This document shows, one piece after another, positions 43,540 to 51,864 of a DNA stretch of 64,000 nucleotides. Every line of letters begins with the position of its first letter. Within the stretch, counting starts at the first letter, position 1. The notes beneath the pieces were generated by a model. It ran no database searches. It was not told where the DNA came from and saw only the letters and a list, made by a program, of their open reading frames with translations. The DNA is from JBDHHQ01 sp039586035. Lineage in GTDB: Bacteria; Gemmatimonadota; Gemmatimonadetes; Longimicrobiales; Gaopeijiaceae. Position numbers and translations under genes: made by a program. The stretch spans positions 16,810-80,809 of the forward strand of contig JBDHLD010000010.1 in assembly GCA_039586035.1 (NCBI GenBank), read 5' to 3'.

Positions 43540-44497
43540 AGCGCGTATGTGTCGTTGAGGCGAATAGGTTTCGGTAGAGGATCCACAGCGAGGCGGCCAT
43601 CAGCGCGGTGAAGCCGACCCCCGTGAGCATCAGCCCGCCGGCGGAGCCGGTGACGGCCTCCACGACGGTGCTGTTCCGCAAGTCTGTCGTGACGTCCATC
43701 ATCGTTCCCCACGCGCCACCGGCGATCGCTCCGATCAATCCGCTGGCCTTCCACCACAGGTACGACGCCAGGTATCCGGGCGTCAGCAGCGGATGGGAGA
43801 AGAGGAGCCAAGCGCCAGCGGCCACCGCCAGGGTGGGTGTCGCGGCCACCGAAGCGACCACCGCCCACGCGCGACGGCTACGGGGAACCACGCTGCCCGC
43901 CCACGCGGGCGCCAGACGACGGAGGTCGGTCGGGACCCACGATCGAGCCCAGGCCCGCACCCGTGCGGCCAGAGGCCTCGGCGCGACGGCCACGGAGGGA
44001 CCGATCTGAACGCGGTCCATCACCCGCTCGGCGAATCCCGCCGACGGGGTCAGCTCCGAAAGCGACTCGAGCTCTGCGAACAGCGTGCGCCAACTGGCGA
44101 CCTCGGCCCGGCAGCTCTCGCAATCCGTGACGTGGGCGCTCAGCTGAGCCTGGTGGCCGGGCGTCAGGGCGCCGTCCACGTAGGCCTGCACCGCACCAGG
44201 GCGCAGGTGCTCTGCCGAGCCGTGTCGGGACAGGCGGTCCAGCCAGCTCCCACCGGCGAGGCCGGCGGAAGCGCGGCGTGGAAGGGCGGCGAGGACGCGC
44301 TCGCTCAGGGTCACGGGGGGAGCGAGCTCCGGGAGCTCTTCCAACTCGTCGAAGAGGAGCCGCCACGCCTCGATTTCGGCTTGGCAACGGGCGCACGACA
44401 CCGAGTGCTCCTGGATCCGGGCCATCTCCCCCTGCGGGAGCTCCCCGTCCAGGAACGCCTGGATGCTCTCAGCGCTCAGATGTCCGTGTGTCTTCAC
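43520..44497 (-). CDS. Anti-sigma factor with two tandem zinc-finger units
   Basis: A 325-aa membrane protein from a GTG with GAGGAG upstream. Unit 1: FLDGELPQGEMARIQEH then H31, C35, C38, followed by WRLLFDELEELPEL. Unit 2: YVDGALTPGHQAQLSAH then H122, C126, C129, followed by WRTLFAELESLSEL. The units are about 91 residues apart and clearly duplicated. This is the anti-sigma zinc-binding (ZAS/zf-HC2) domain that holds an ECF sigma factor at the membrane. Several hydrophobic segments follow (~208-225 and ~280-308). It lies 133 nt downstream of the sigma gene, whose product it presumably binds. Confidence 0.85.
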   Translation of the reverse strand: MKTHGHLSAESIQAFLDGELPQGEMARIQEHSVSCARCQAEIEAWRLLFDELEELPELAPPVTLSERVLAALPRRASAGLAGGSWLDRLSRHGSAEHLRPGAVQAYVDGALTPGHQAQLSAHVTDCESCRAEVASWRTLFAELESLSELTPSAGFAERVMDRVQIGPSVAVAPRPLAARVRAWARSWVPTDLRRLAPAWAGSVVPRSRRAWAVVASVAATPTLAVAAGAWLLFSHPLLTPGYLASYLWWKASGLIGAIAGGAWGTMMDVTTDLRNSTVVEAVTGSAGGLMLTGVGFTALMAASLWILYRNLFASTTHTRYAQITS

Positions 44498-44630
44498 GAA
44501 ACGGCTCCTCGGTTCGGCCTGTTTGCCACAGGCCCCTTTCGTCCGGTGGTCCCTACGGGGTCACGACGCGTGGAGTTTCAACATTCTCCCGGGGCAGTTC
44601 GGGCTCTCTACGGGACCGTGGCTCATCGAC

Positions 44631-45275
44631 TCAAGACGCCAGGTGGGCCAGGGCTTCCTTCAGCTCGCTCCGGGCGCGGTGAAGATAGGTTTTGACCGTC
44701 CCCAGCGGCAGATCGAGGATGTCGGCGATCTCGTCGTAGCTGTACCCCTCGACATGACGGAGCAGCACCACGCTCCGGTACTCCGGCCGTAGCTCGCCGA
44801 TGGCTTGCTCGATCAGGCCACCGAGCTCCCGGTGCTCGACGTATTGCTCGGGGTTCTCGTCGCTGGCCTCCACGACTACGCTCGTCTGGACCGCTTCCTC
44901 CTGCGTGGCTGCGTGGGGGGATCCGTGAATCGACACGGTGTCCAAGCGCTTCTTGCGTAGGTGGTCGATGGTGTGGTTGTTGGCGATCTTGAAGATCCAG
45001 CTCGAGAACTTGTACCGAGGGTTGTAGCTGTCTATGGCGTTGAAGGCGCGGATGAAGGCCTCCTGCGCCAGGTCTTCGGCCAGGGTCCGATCCCGCACCA
45101 TCCGGTAGACGAGCGAGAAGACGGGTCGCTCGTACCGGCGGAGAAGCTCGCGGTACGCACCTTCCCGCCCCTGGGCCGCTTGTGTGGCCAGTTGCTTGTC
45201 GTCGATCGAAGCGTAATCCACGGACGATGAAGTGCGGCGAGGGTCAGGGGGCTTCCCGGTTGCGGATGCGGGCAT
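44631..45275 (-). CDS. ECF-type RNA polymerase sigma factor
   Basis: A 214-aa group IV sigma factor of the RpoE type; start at the ATG at 45275, though a GTG at 45221 is possible. Region 2 includes LLRRYERPVFSLVYRMVRDR, LAEDLAQEAFIRAFNAID and SSWIFKIANNHTIDHLRKK (DNA melting and -10 recognition). Region 4 is LRPEYRSVVLLRHVEGYSYD then EIADILDLPLGTVKTYLHRA, the -35 helix-turn-helix. Downstream genes (anti-sigma, polymer-forming and toast-rack proteins) suggest an envelope-stress regulon controlled by this pair. It is divergent from menG. Confidence 0.92.
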   Translation of the reverse strand: MPASATGKPPDPRRTSSSVDYASIDDKQLATQAAQGREGAYRELLRRYERPVFSLVYRMVRDRTLAEDLAQEAFIRAFNAIDSYNPRYKFSSWIFKIANNHTIDHLRKKRLDTVSIHGSPHAATQEEAVQTSVVVEASDENPEQYVEHRELGGLIEQAIGELRPEYRSVVLLRHVEGYSYDEIADILDLPLGTVKTYLHRARSELKEALAHLAS

Positions 45276-45387
45276 CGCGACTTTGGCCGTGCCCGCGTAC
45301 GAGGGCGCACAGGCCAGCCGCCCACGCCCCGGCCGGAAGCCGGAACCAAGGCCGGCTGGCGGGTATCGGGGAGAAGTCCGGAGCCCG

Positions 45388-45415
45388 TTGGAAGCGATCG
45401 CCCACGTCCTAAAGT
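45388..45415 (+). promoter_or_regulatory. Possible promoter for menG/ubiE, giving an almost leaderless mRNA
   Basis: TTGGAA (45388-45393) and TAAAGT (45410-45415) are 16 nt apart, each matching consensus at four of six positions. The start would fall only about 8 nt before the ATG at 45430, and no ribosome site is visible there, so a near-leaderless message is possible. The surrounding divergent region (45276-45429) also must hold the sigma gene's promoter, which I cannot locate. Confidence 0.3.
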
Positions 45416-45429
45416 CTACACGATCCCCC

Positions 45430-46161
45430 ATGGCGACAATCCCCGAGGCCCGTCCGTCCACGGGTGCCGACCGGGAAGCGCAGGTGCAGCGGATCTTCTC
45501 GGAGATCGCGCCGCGGTACGACCTGTTGAACCGCGTGCTGAGTGCGGGGACGGACCGTCGGTGGCGGCGGCGGGCCGTGTCCTCGCTGGGCTGGGAGCGG
45601 GCACCGGCGGGGCGGTACCTGGACGCGTGCGCCGGTACCTACGACCTCAGCCTGGAGCTCGTGCATCGCCGACGTTTCCGTGGGCACGTGGTGGCATCGG
45701 ACTTCGCCCGCCCCATGCTCGCCGAGGGGCTGGGGAAGATCGGTACCTTCCCGGTGAGGCCCGTGTGCGGAGACACCCTCCGGCTTCCTTTTCTCGACGC
45801 CACCTTCGACGGCGCGATGGTGGGGTTCGGTATCCGTAACCTCTCGGACCTTCCCGTGGGGTTGGCGGAGTTGAGGCGCATCCTGAGGCCGGACGCCCGA
45901 CTCGTGGTCCTGGAGTTCACGCTTCCGCCGAACCGTGCGATCCGCAGGCTGTATTCCTTCTACTTCCACCGGATTCTGCCCGTGGTGGGACGGATCGTGT
46001 CCGGGCATCCCTGGGCGTACACCTACCTGCCGGAGTCGGTGAAGGAGTTTCCAGGGCCCGGCGATCTGGCGACGTTGATGGTGGACGCGGGATTCGCCCG
46101 CGCCTCGTATCGTCTCCTCACCTGGGGCATCGCGGCGATCCACGTCGCCGAGGCGACCTGA
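45430..46161 (+). CDS. menG: Demethylmenaquinone/ubiquinone C-methyltransferase
   Basis: A 243-aa SAM-dependent enzyme for the C-methylation of the quinone ring, the last step of menaquinone synthesis. YDLLNRVLSAGTDRRWRRRA is UbiE signature 1 and YLPESVKEFPGPGDLATLM signature 2. The SAM-binding motif reads LDACAGTYDLSLEL, with Tyr71 where a Gly is common; Leu or other residues occur there in some relatives, so activity is likely retained. FDGAMVGFGIRNLSDLPVGL and LRPDARLVVLEFT complete the fold. It is single, divergent from the sigma operon, and convergent with the M16 pair 13 nt later. Confidence 0.9.
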   Translation: MATIPEARPSTGADREAQVQRIFSEIAPRYDLLNRVLSAGTDRRWRRRAVSSLGWERAPAGRYLDACAGTYDLSLELVHRRRFRGHVVASDFARPMLAEGLGKIGTFPVRPVCGDTLRLPFLDATFDGAMVGFGIRNLSDLPVGLAELRRILRPDARLVVLEFTLPPNRAIRRLYSFYFHRILPVVGRIVSGHPWAYTYLPESVKEFPGPGDLATLMVDAGFARASYRLLTWGIAAIHVAEAT

Positions 46162-46174
46162 AGGCCCGAGGACG

Positions 46175-47662
46175 CTACCGCTCGGACGCTCCAGGCACCT
46201 CCCAGATCCGGACATTCCCCAACGCTTCGAGAGGAGCGTCGAACTCCTCGGGCTTCCCTACCACCAGGATGATCATGTCCCCGGGATCGACGTGCCGCGC
46301 GAAGACGTCGCCCACGTCCTCGGGCTCCACCGCTTGAATGCCGTCCACGTACTGCTGGAGCCAATCGCGCGGGAGCTCCTGGGCCAGATACAGCATCTGA
46401 CGAGAGACGACCTGGGACGGGTTCTCGAAGTTGAAGACGAAGCCGTTCACGGTCTGGTCGACGGCCAGTGCGACTTCCTCCGCCGAGGGCGGCTCCTGGG
46501 TCATTTGCCCGATGGTCTCCAGGATGAGCCGTATGGCCGCCACCGTGGTCTCGCTGCGGGTCTGCGTTATGGCGCCCACGAGGCCCGGGGCCCGCCGAGG
46601 CGTCGTCCACAGGGACGAGGCGCTGTAGGCGTATCCCGCCTCGGTGCGTACCCGCGAGAGGAGTCGGCTCGAGAAGCCGGAGTTGCCCAGAATGGCGTTG
46701 CCGATCCTCGATGCGAAATACTCCCCGGTGTCCCCCCGCCGGACCTCGGTGGCGTGGGCCATGACCACGGTGCTTTGGTTGAGATCGCGGGGGATCAAGT
46801 AGACCCCGGGCTCGCGGCGGATTTCGGGCAGGGGGGGCTCGGGCAAGGGCCTCGGGCAGGGAGGCCACCCCGCCACGAGCTCCTCGAGCTTGCCACGCGC
46901 CTCATCCCAGCCGATGTCCCCGGTGACGCCCAGGACCAGATTGTCGAGGCAGAACACCTCCCGGTGGATCGCCCGCAGGAGCTCGGGTCGCAGGTCCTCG
47001 GGATCGAGGTCCGACGCTTCCATCTCCCACCCCGTCGGATGATCGCCGTACATGAGACGGTTGAACTCCGAGAAGGCCAACCGCCGTGGGTCGTCCAGCC
47101 TTCTCAACACGCTCTCGAGCTCTCGTCCCCGCCAGACCTCGACCTGGGCCGAGTCGAAGCGGGGCCGTTGGAGGATGTCGGACCACAGGGTCACGGCCTC
47201 GTCGAGAACGGAGGTCAGCACGTTCATGCTCGCGAACATGCTCTCACCTCCTGACCCGAACGACGTGCTGACGGCCAGAGACTCGAGCCGTAGGTCCACC
47301 GAGTCGGGCGGCAGGGCGACGGTGCCGCCGTTCCGCAGCAGCGCCGGGAGTGCGGTTGCGGCGGCGTACCGCTCCCGCGGGAAGAGGCCATATCCGCCTT
47401 TGAAGCGTGCGAACACGCTCACGAGGGGCAGCCGGTGGTCCTCCAGAAACAGCACCGGCACGTCTCCGCCCACGTGCTCCAAGCGAGCCCGGGGCGGCTC
47501 GAAAGACAGGGCCGGGTATTCGAGGTTCAGCGCGGCGTCTCTGCCGACAGGCGGGGAGTCCTGAGCCACGAGCGGCGGCGCGACCAGCATCGTCGCCACG
47601 GCCACGACGACTACGGCAGCGACCGCCGCCGCCGCCGAGCGGGACGCCGACGGCGGCGTCAT
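46175..47662 (-). CDS. M16-family peptidase homologue, apparently non-catalytic
   Basis: A 495-aa exported protein of the insulinase fold. The signal peptide ends near PPLVAQ. The place where M16 peptidases carry HxxEH reads FPRERYAAATALPALLRNGG, with no His pair, so it cannot bind zinc the usual way. The C-terminal half keeps the substrate-binding R/Y region (SSRLLSRVRTEAGYAYSASS). In two-subunit M16B peptidases such a subunit pairs with a catalytic one, and that gene is directly upstream with an ATGA overlap (47659-47662). Likely a heterodimeric periplasmic peptidase. Confidence 0.88.
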   Translation of the reverse strand: MTPPSASRSAAAAVAAVVVVAVATMLVAPPLVAQDSPPVGRDAALNLEYPALSFEPPRARLEHVGGDVPVLFLEDHRLPLVSVFARFKGGYGLFPRERYAAATALPALLRNGGTVALPPDSVDLRLESLAVSTSFGSGGESMFASMNVLTSVLDEAVTLWSDILQRPRFDSAQVEVWRGRELESVLRRLDDPRRLAFSEFNRLMYGDHPTGWEMEASDLDPEDLRPELLRAIHREVFCLDNLVLGVTGDIGWDEARGKLEELVAGWPPCPRPLPEPPLPEIRREPGVYLIPRDLNQSTVVMAHATEVRRGDTGEYFASRIGNAILGNSGFSSRLLSRVRTEAGYAYSASSLWTTPRRAPGLVGAITQTRSETTVAAIRLILETIGQMTQEPPSAEEVALAVDQTVNGFVFNFENPSQVVSRQMLYLAQELPRDWLQQYVDGIQAVEPEDVGDVFARHVDPGDMIILVVGKPEEFDAPLEALGNVRIWEVPGASER

Positions 47663-49200
47663 GAGCCGCTTCTCGAGGACCGGGTCGTCACCAGCGTGGC
47701 CACGGTGCGGTTCTCGGGGTGGAGGTTGGCGCGAACCACTCTGGCCACGTCCTCGGGCGTGACGTCGCGGATGCGCTGCGAGAGCCGGAACGTCGTCTGC
47801 CAGTCGCCGAAGAGGGAGGCCGATTCGGCGAGCTGGAACGCCAGCCCGAGGTTGGAGCGCAGGCGGCGGATGTCCGCCGCCTCCAGCTGGCGGCGCACGC
47901 GATCGAGCTCGGAGGGGTCCGGGGGCTCGGCAGCGATCTGAGCCAGCTCCTCGTAAACGGCGTGCTCCACCTCGCTCGCGGCGTGAGGAGCGCGAGGCGT
48001 CGCCTGGATCACGAACAGGCGTGGGTAGCGACTGCCGGGCGCGGGACTCGCGCTCACGAACGTGGCGAGCCGATCCTCCAGCACCAGGCGCCGATACAGT
48101 CGCCCGGTCCGACCGCCCGTCAGCAGGTACGACAGCATGGTCAGGGCAGGGGCGTCATCGTCGAAGACGCTCCCGACGTGCCAGCCGATCCTGAGCTGTG
48201 GCGCCGCGTCGAACGCGACCTCCACCCGTCGCTCGCCGCGCTGCTGCGGCTCGGTCGCGAGCACCGGCGGCGGCAGGTCTCCGGGCGGGATAGCGCCGAA
48301 GTAGGCGTCGGCCCACGCCACCACGCTGTCCGGCTCGAGGTCGCCGACGATGGCGACCACGGCATTGTTCGGGCCGTAGTACCGCCTGTAGTAGGCTTCG
48401 ACGTCGGAGCGCCCGAGCGCCTGTAGATCGGACATGTAGCCGACGACGGGCACGCCGTATGGGTGCATCTGGAACGCCGTGCCCAGGTGAGCCTCGTACA
48501 GGAGGCCGCCGGGGCTGGTCTCGACGCGCATGCGCCGCTCTTCCGTCACCACGTCCCGCTCGGCATAGAACTCACGGAAGACGGGATTCTGCATCCGGTC
48601 GGACTCGAGGACGAACCATAGGCGAGCCCGGTTGGCCGGCAGCTGGACGAAATAGGTGGTGGACTCGTAGTCGGTCGTCGCGTTGAGGCTGCGGGCGCCG
48701 TTGCTCGAGAGGATGCGGTCCATCTCGTTTCCGACGACGTACGCCCGGGCCGAGTCCTCCAGCTCCCCGATCCGTCGGGTCAGCAGCGCGGCGCGGGCCG
48801 AGTCGGGCCGGGGCCGCCGCGCCAGCGCCAGGAGCACCGAGTCGTGGACCGCGTCCATCCGCTCGAACAAGGCGAGCTCGGCTTCCAGGTTGGTGGTCCC
48901 CACCGTGGTGGTCCCCTTGAACAGCATGTGCTCCAGAACGTGGGCGATGCCCGTGCTGCCCAGCACCTCGTTTACTCCACCCACCGCGAACTGGACCACG
49001 AAGGAAACCGTTGGGGCCCCCTCAGTGGGCAGGATCACGAAGCGCATGCCGTTGTCGAGCGTGTGCTCCACCACGGGCAGGTCGAGACCGGGCGCTCCGG
49101 GGCCGGGGTCTTCGAGAGGGGGCTCCTGAGCCGTGCCGGCCCGGCCCCCGCAGGTCAGAACGGCCGCCAGGATGATGGCGGAGGCTCTCGTTGGGATCAT
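47659..49200 (-). CDS. Catalytic M16B zinc metallopeptidase
   Basis: A 513-aa exported peptidase. A signal peptide ends near AGTAQ. The inverted zinc motif is in GIAHVLEHMLFKGTTTVG (HxxEH); the third ligand Glu is expected in the ERDVVTEERRMR segment about 75-80 residues further on, which is present. VVAIVGDLEPDSVVAWADAY and the C-terminal half complete the clam-shell fold, but the R/Y motif is weaker than in the partner. An insert of about 50 charged residues follows the active site. It probably acts with the non-catalytic partner downstream. mutM lies 29 nt upstream on the same strand. Confidence 0.92.
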   Translation of the reverse strand: MIPTRASAIILAAVLTCGGRAGTAQEPPLEDPGPGAPGLDLPVVEHTLDNGMRFVILPTEGAPTVSFVVQFAVGGVNEVLGSTGIAHVLEHMLFKGTTTVGTTNLEAELALFERMDAVHDSVLLALARRPRPDSARAALLTRRIGELEDSARAYVVGNEMDRILSSNGARSLNATTDYESTTYFVQLPANRARLWFVLESDRMQNPVFREFYAERDVVTEERRMRVETSPGGLLYEAHLGTAFQMHPYGVPVVGYMSDLQALGRSDVEAYYRRYYGPNNAVVAIVGDLEPDSVVAWADAYFGAIPPGDLPPPVLATEPQQRGERRVEVAFDAAPQLRIGWHVGSVFDDDAPALTMLSYLLTGGRTGRLYRRLVLEDRLATFVSASPAPGSRYPRLFVIQATPRAPHAASEVEHAVYEELAQIAAEPPDPSELDRVRRQLEAADIRRLRSNLGLAFQLAESASLFGDWQTTFRLSQRIRDVTPEDVARVVRANLHPENRTVATLVTTRSSRSGS

Positions 49201-49229
49201 GGCAGCGTGGATAGAGGGTCCCAGGCCCT

Positions 49230-50081
49230 TTACGCCCCGGAGCCTCCCCTTCTTTCCTCAGGGGGCTGACAGACAGGACAGAGGAAGGCGGAGCGATTCC
49301 CGAACACCACTCTCGATATCGACGTCCCGCACGCCAGACACGGCTCGCCGTCACGCCCATAGGCCCGGAGCCGGGGGCCGAACCCCCCGCCTTCCCCGGT
49401 GGCGTCGCGGTAATCCTGGATGGTCGTTCCGCGGGCTTGGACCGCTTCGCTCAACACGTCGACGATGCTCTCGTGCAACCGTGCCGCCTCCGCCGGGTGG
49501 ATGGAGTGGGCGGCCCGTCGGGGGTCTATGCCGGCACGGTGCAGGGCCTCACTGGCGTAGATGTTACCCACGCCCGCCACCTTGCGCTGGTCCAATAGCC
49601 AGTTCCGGACCGGAGTACGCGAGGCGCCCAGCCCGCTTGCGAGGCCCGCGGCGGTGAACGCCGGGCTCAAGGGCTCGGGCCCGAGCCGGCGGCTCCACCC
49701 CTCCCATTCGCGCACGCTCAGCAGGCGAAGCCGGCCGAACCTGCGGGCGTCATTGTACACCAGCTGCCCACCTTCCTCGAAATAGAAGCGGACCGCCGGA
49801 TGCGTGATCCGCGCGCCCCGCTCGCCCGCGGCCAGGGGATACAGCCCACCCGTCATGCCGAGGTTCACGACCAGGTAAGCCGGGCCTTCCAACACCAGCA
49901 CCACGTTCTTGCCGCGCCGCGACACGGCCTGGATCGTCAGACCCTTGAGTGCGCGTGCCAGACGCCCCGCGCCCCGGTCGAGCACGTCTTCGTGCTGCAC
50001 GCTCGTACGCCGAATCCGCGCACCCGTGACGGCGGGTCGCAGGCCCCGAACGATCGTCTCGGCCTCTGGAAGCTCTGGCAT
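49230..50081 (-). CDS. mutM: Formamidopyrimidine-DNA glycosylase
   Basis: Excises 8-oxoguanine and ring-opened purines with AP-lyase action; 283 aa. The catalytic N-terminus after Met removal is PELPEAETIVRGLRP (Pro2 nucleophile, Glu3, Glu6). Lys56-region SRRGKNVVLVL is the conserved catalytic lysine; WLLDQRKVAGVGNIYASEAL is the helix-two-turn-helix; the C-terminal zinc finger is CLACGTSISRVVFGNRSAFL ending in CPVC (4 Cys). It is in the minus-strand group with purD and the YbjQ-like gene, 49 nt downstream of the latter. Confidence 0.97.
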   Translation of the reverse strand: MPELPEAETIVRGLRPAVTGARIRRTSVQHEDVLDRGAGRLARALKGLTIQAVSRRGKNVVLVLEGPAYLVVNLGMTGGLYPLAAGERGARITHPAVRFYFEEGGQLVYNDARRFGRLRLLSVREWEGWSRRLGPEPLSPAFTAAGLASGLGASRTPVRNWLLDQRKVAGVGNIYASEALHRAGIDPRRAAHSIHPAEAARLHESIVDVLSEAVQARGTTIQDYRDATGEGGGFGPRLRAYGRDGEPCLACGTSISRVVFGNRSAFLCPVCQPPEERRGGSGA

Positions 50082-50130
50082 GGCGGACGTCCGGCGGGGG
50101 GCGCGGGGCGCGGCGGACCGGTGAAAGGGG

Positions 50131-50451
50131 TCAGGCGGTTCGCACGGCCGTGCCGGACGCGCTGACCATCAGCATGCCGTTCGCCGAGCCCAGGACTTCG
50201 TAGTCCAGGTCCACTCCGATGACCGCGTCGGCGCCTCGCTCCCGGGCCTCCTGGGACATCTCACGGAGCGCCTCCTCGCGTGCGGACCGTAGCGCGTCTT
50301 CGTACGCCGCGGAGCGTCCGCCCACGATGTCACGGATCCCGGCCAGGAAGTCCTTGACGATGTTGGCGCCGATGATGGCTTCGCCGGTGACGATCCCCAG
50401 GTACTCGGTGATCGTGTATCCGTCGAGGGTGGGGGTCGTCGTGACGATCAT
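50131..50451 (-). CDS. YbjQ/UPF0145 family protein
   Basis: A 106-aa cytoplasmic protein with the YbjQ pattern: MIVTTTPTLDGYTITEYLGI, VTGEAIIGANIVKDFLAGI, a helix of alternating charges, then ERGADAVIGVDLDYEVLG and MLMVSASGTAV. It forms pentameric rings in known structures; the biochemical role is not known. The ATG overlaps the purD stop as ATGA, so the two are translationally coupled, though no functional link between them is described. Confidence 0.9.
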   Translation of the reverse strand: MIVTTTPTLDGYTITEYLGIVTGEAIIGANIVKDFLAGIRDIVGGRSAAYEDALRSAREEALREMSQEARERGADAVIGVDLDYEVLGSANGMLMVSASGTAVRTA

Positions 50452-51734
50452 CTTCCTGCTCCCTGTCTCTCGATCTCGCGCCAGCCGATGTCGGGGCGGA
50501 AGTAGCGGCCTTCGAAGTGCACGGCCTCCGCCGCGCCTCGGCTTCGCGCGGCGGCTTCGGCCAGGTCGGCGCCCATGGCCGTGACGGCCAACACCCGGCC
50601 GCCACTGGTTCGGAGCGCGCCGTCGTCCACCTTCGTTCCGGCGTGGAAGAGGATCACGTCGCTCTCGAGCACGGCCTCCGGGATCCGGATCTCCTTGCCC
50701 TTCTCGTAGCTTCCGGGATAGCCACCCGAGGCCAGGACCGTGGCCACGGCGGCGCCGTCCCGCCATCTCACGGTGCGTCCTCGAATGCTCTCACCCGCCG
50801 CCACCGCGTTCAGGAGCTCGAGCAGCGAGCTCTCCATCATCGGGAGCACGACCTGGGTCTCGGGATCCCCAAAGCGGCAGTTGAACTCCACGACCTTGGG
50901 GCCCTCGTCCGTGATCATCAGTCCCGCGTAGAGCAGGCCTCGGAACGGGCAATCGGCCTCGGCCATGGCCGCCAGCGTCGGGAGAAGGACGCGGGCACGG
51001 ATCTCCTCGATCAGCGCATCCGAAGCGATGGAGACCGGGGCGTACGCGCCCATGCCTCCCGTATTGAGCCCGGTGTCGCCCTCACCGATGCGCTTGTGGT
51101 CCTGGGACGGCAGGAGGGTCAGCACGTCCTCGCCGTCCGCGACGGCGAAGACCGAGAGCTCCTCTCCGGTCATGAACTCCTCTACGACTACCTCGCGTCC
51201 GGCCTCGCCAAAGGCGAGCTCCCCCATCATGGAGCGGATGGCCGCCAGACCTTCTTCCACGCTCTCGCAGACCACGGCTCCCTTACCTGCCGCCAGACCG
51301 GAGGCCTTTACCACGATGGGCGCACCGGAGTCGATGAGAAACGCCTCGGCTTCGGCCTGGTCCGTGAACGTGCGGTACGCCGCGGTCGGAACCCCGGCCT
51401 GGTCCATCAGATCCTTGGCGAATGCCTTGCTGGATTCGATGCGTGCCGCCGCCCGGGACGGACCGAAGACGGGCAGGCCGGCCTTGCGGAAACGATCTGC
51501 GATCCCCAGGGCCAGAGGAGCCTCTGGCCCTACCACGGTCAGGTCGATGAGGTGAGCGGCTGCCCAGCCCGCCAGCGCCTCCACGTCGGTGGGCGCGATC
51601 TCGATCCCCTGGGCCAACCCCGCCATCCCGCCGTTGGGGCGCGTGACGTAGAACTCGGCCGAGGGAGCTTCCCGACTCAGCTTCCAGAGGAGGGCGTGCT
51701 CTCGCCCCCCGTTTCCGACGATGAGAATGCGCAT
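50448..51734 (-). CDS. purD: Phosphoribosylamine-glycine ligase
   Basis: ATP-dependent ligase of purine synthesis that joins glycine to phosphoribosylamine; 428 aa from the ATG at 51734, the family length. Seen are MRILIVGNGGREHALLWKLS, DLTVVGPEAPLALGIADRF, VVKASGLAAGKGAVV (ATP-grasp loop), LLPSQDHKRIGEGDTGLNTG and FNCRFGDPETQVVLPMMES, the GARS signature. The gene begins downstream of a 16-bp hairpin that separates it from the M48 gene. No other pur gene is adjacent; guaB is in the window but unlinked. Confidence 0.97.
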   Translation of the reverse strand: MRILIVGNGGREHALLWKLSREAPSAEFYVTRPNGGMAGLAQGIEIAPTDVEALAGWAAAHLIDLTVVGPEAPLALGIADRFRKAGLPVFGPSRAAARIESSKAFAKDLMDQAGVPTAAYRTFTDQAEAEAFLIDSGAPIVVKASGLAAGKGAVVCESVEEGLAAIRSMMGELAFGEAGREVVVEEFMTGEELSVFAVADGEDVLTLLPSQDHKRIGEGDTGLNTGGMGAYAPVSIASDALIEEIRARVLLPTLAAMAEADCPFRGLLYAGLMITDEGPKVVEFNCRFGDPETQVVLPMMESSLLELLNAVAAGESIRGRTVRWRDGAAVATVLASGGYPGSYEKGKEIRIPEAVLESDVILFHAGTKVDDGALRTSGGRVLAVTAMGADLAEAAARSRGAAEAVHFEGRYFRPDIGWREIERQGAGR

Positions 51735-51799
51735 GCGGCGTGCCCGGGCGTGGTCCGTGGACCGGCAGAATACCGGCGCGGGGGGAAGGGGACAAGCGA

Positions 51800-51837
51800 C
51801 GAGGGGGGCGGGGGCTGAATCGCCCCCGCCCCCCTCG
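51800..51837. terminator. 16-bp perfect GC hairpin between M48 gene and purD
   Basis: CGAGGGGGGCGGGGGC (51800-51815) is followed by a 6-nt loop and its exact reverse complement (51822-51837). Such a stem would be extremely stable in RNA. It lies 27 nt past the stop of the M48 gene and about 65 nt before purD, both on the minus strand. No T-run follows on either strand, so it may act as a terminator without U-tract, a processing barrier, or a stabiliser of the M48 mRNA 3' end. Confidence 0.6.
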
Positions 51838-51864
51838 ACCGAGCCCGGATCGTCCCGTCGCGGA

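Noticed and set aside
44555..44581. ECF-like promoter (TGAAACT, 16 nt, CGTA on the minus strand) ahead of the anti-sigma gene
   Set aside because: Resembles an ECF -35/-10 pair only loosely, and no second copy was found upstream of the sigma gene to support it.
45430..46161. Loss of SAM binding in menG because of Tyr71 in the GTYD motif
   Set aside because: The neighbouring residues and both UbiE signatures are intact, and variation at this position occurs in the family, so inactivation is not supported.
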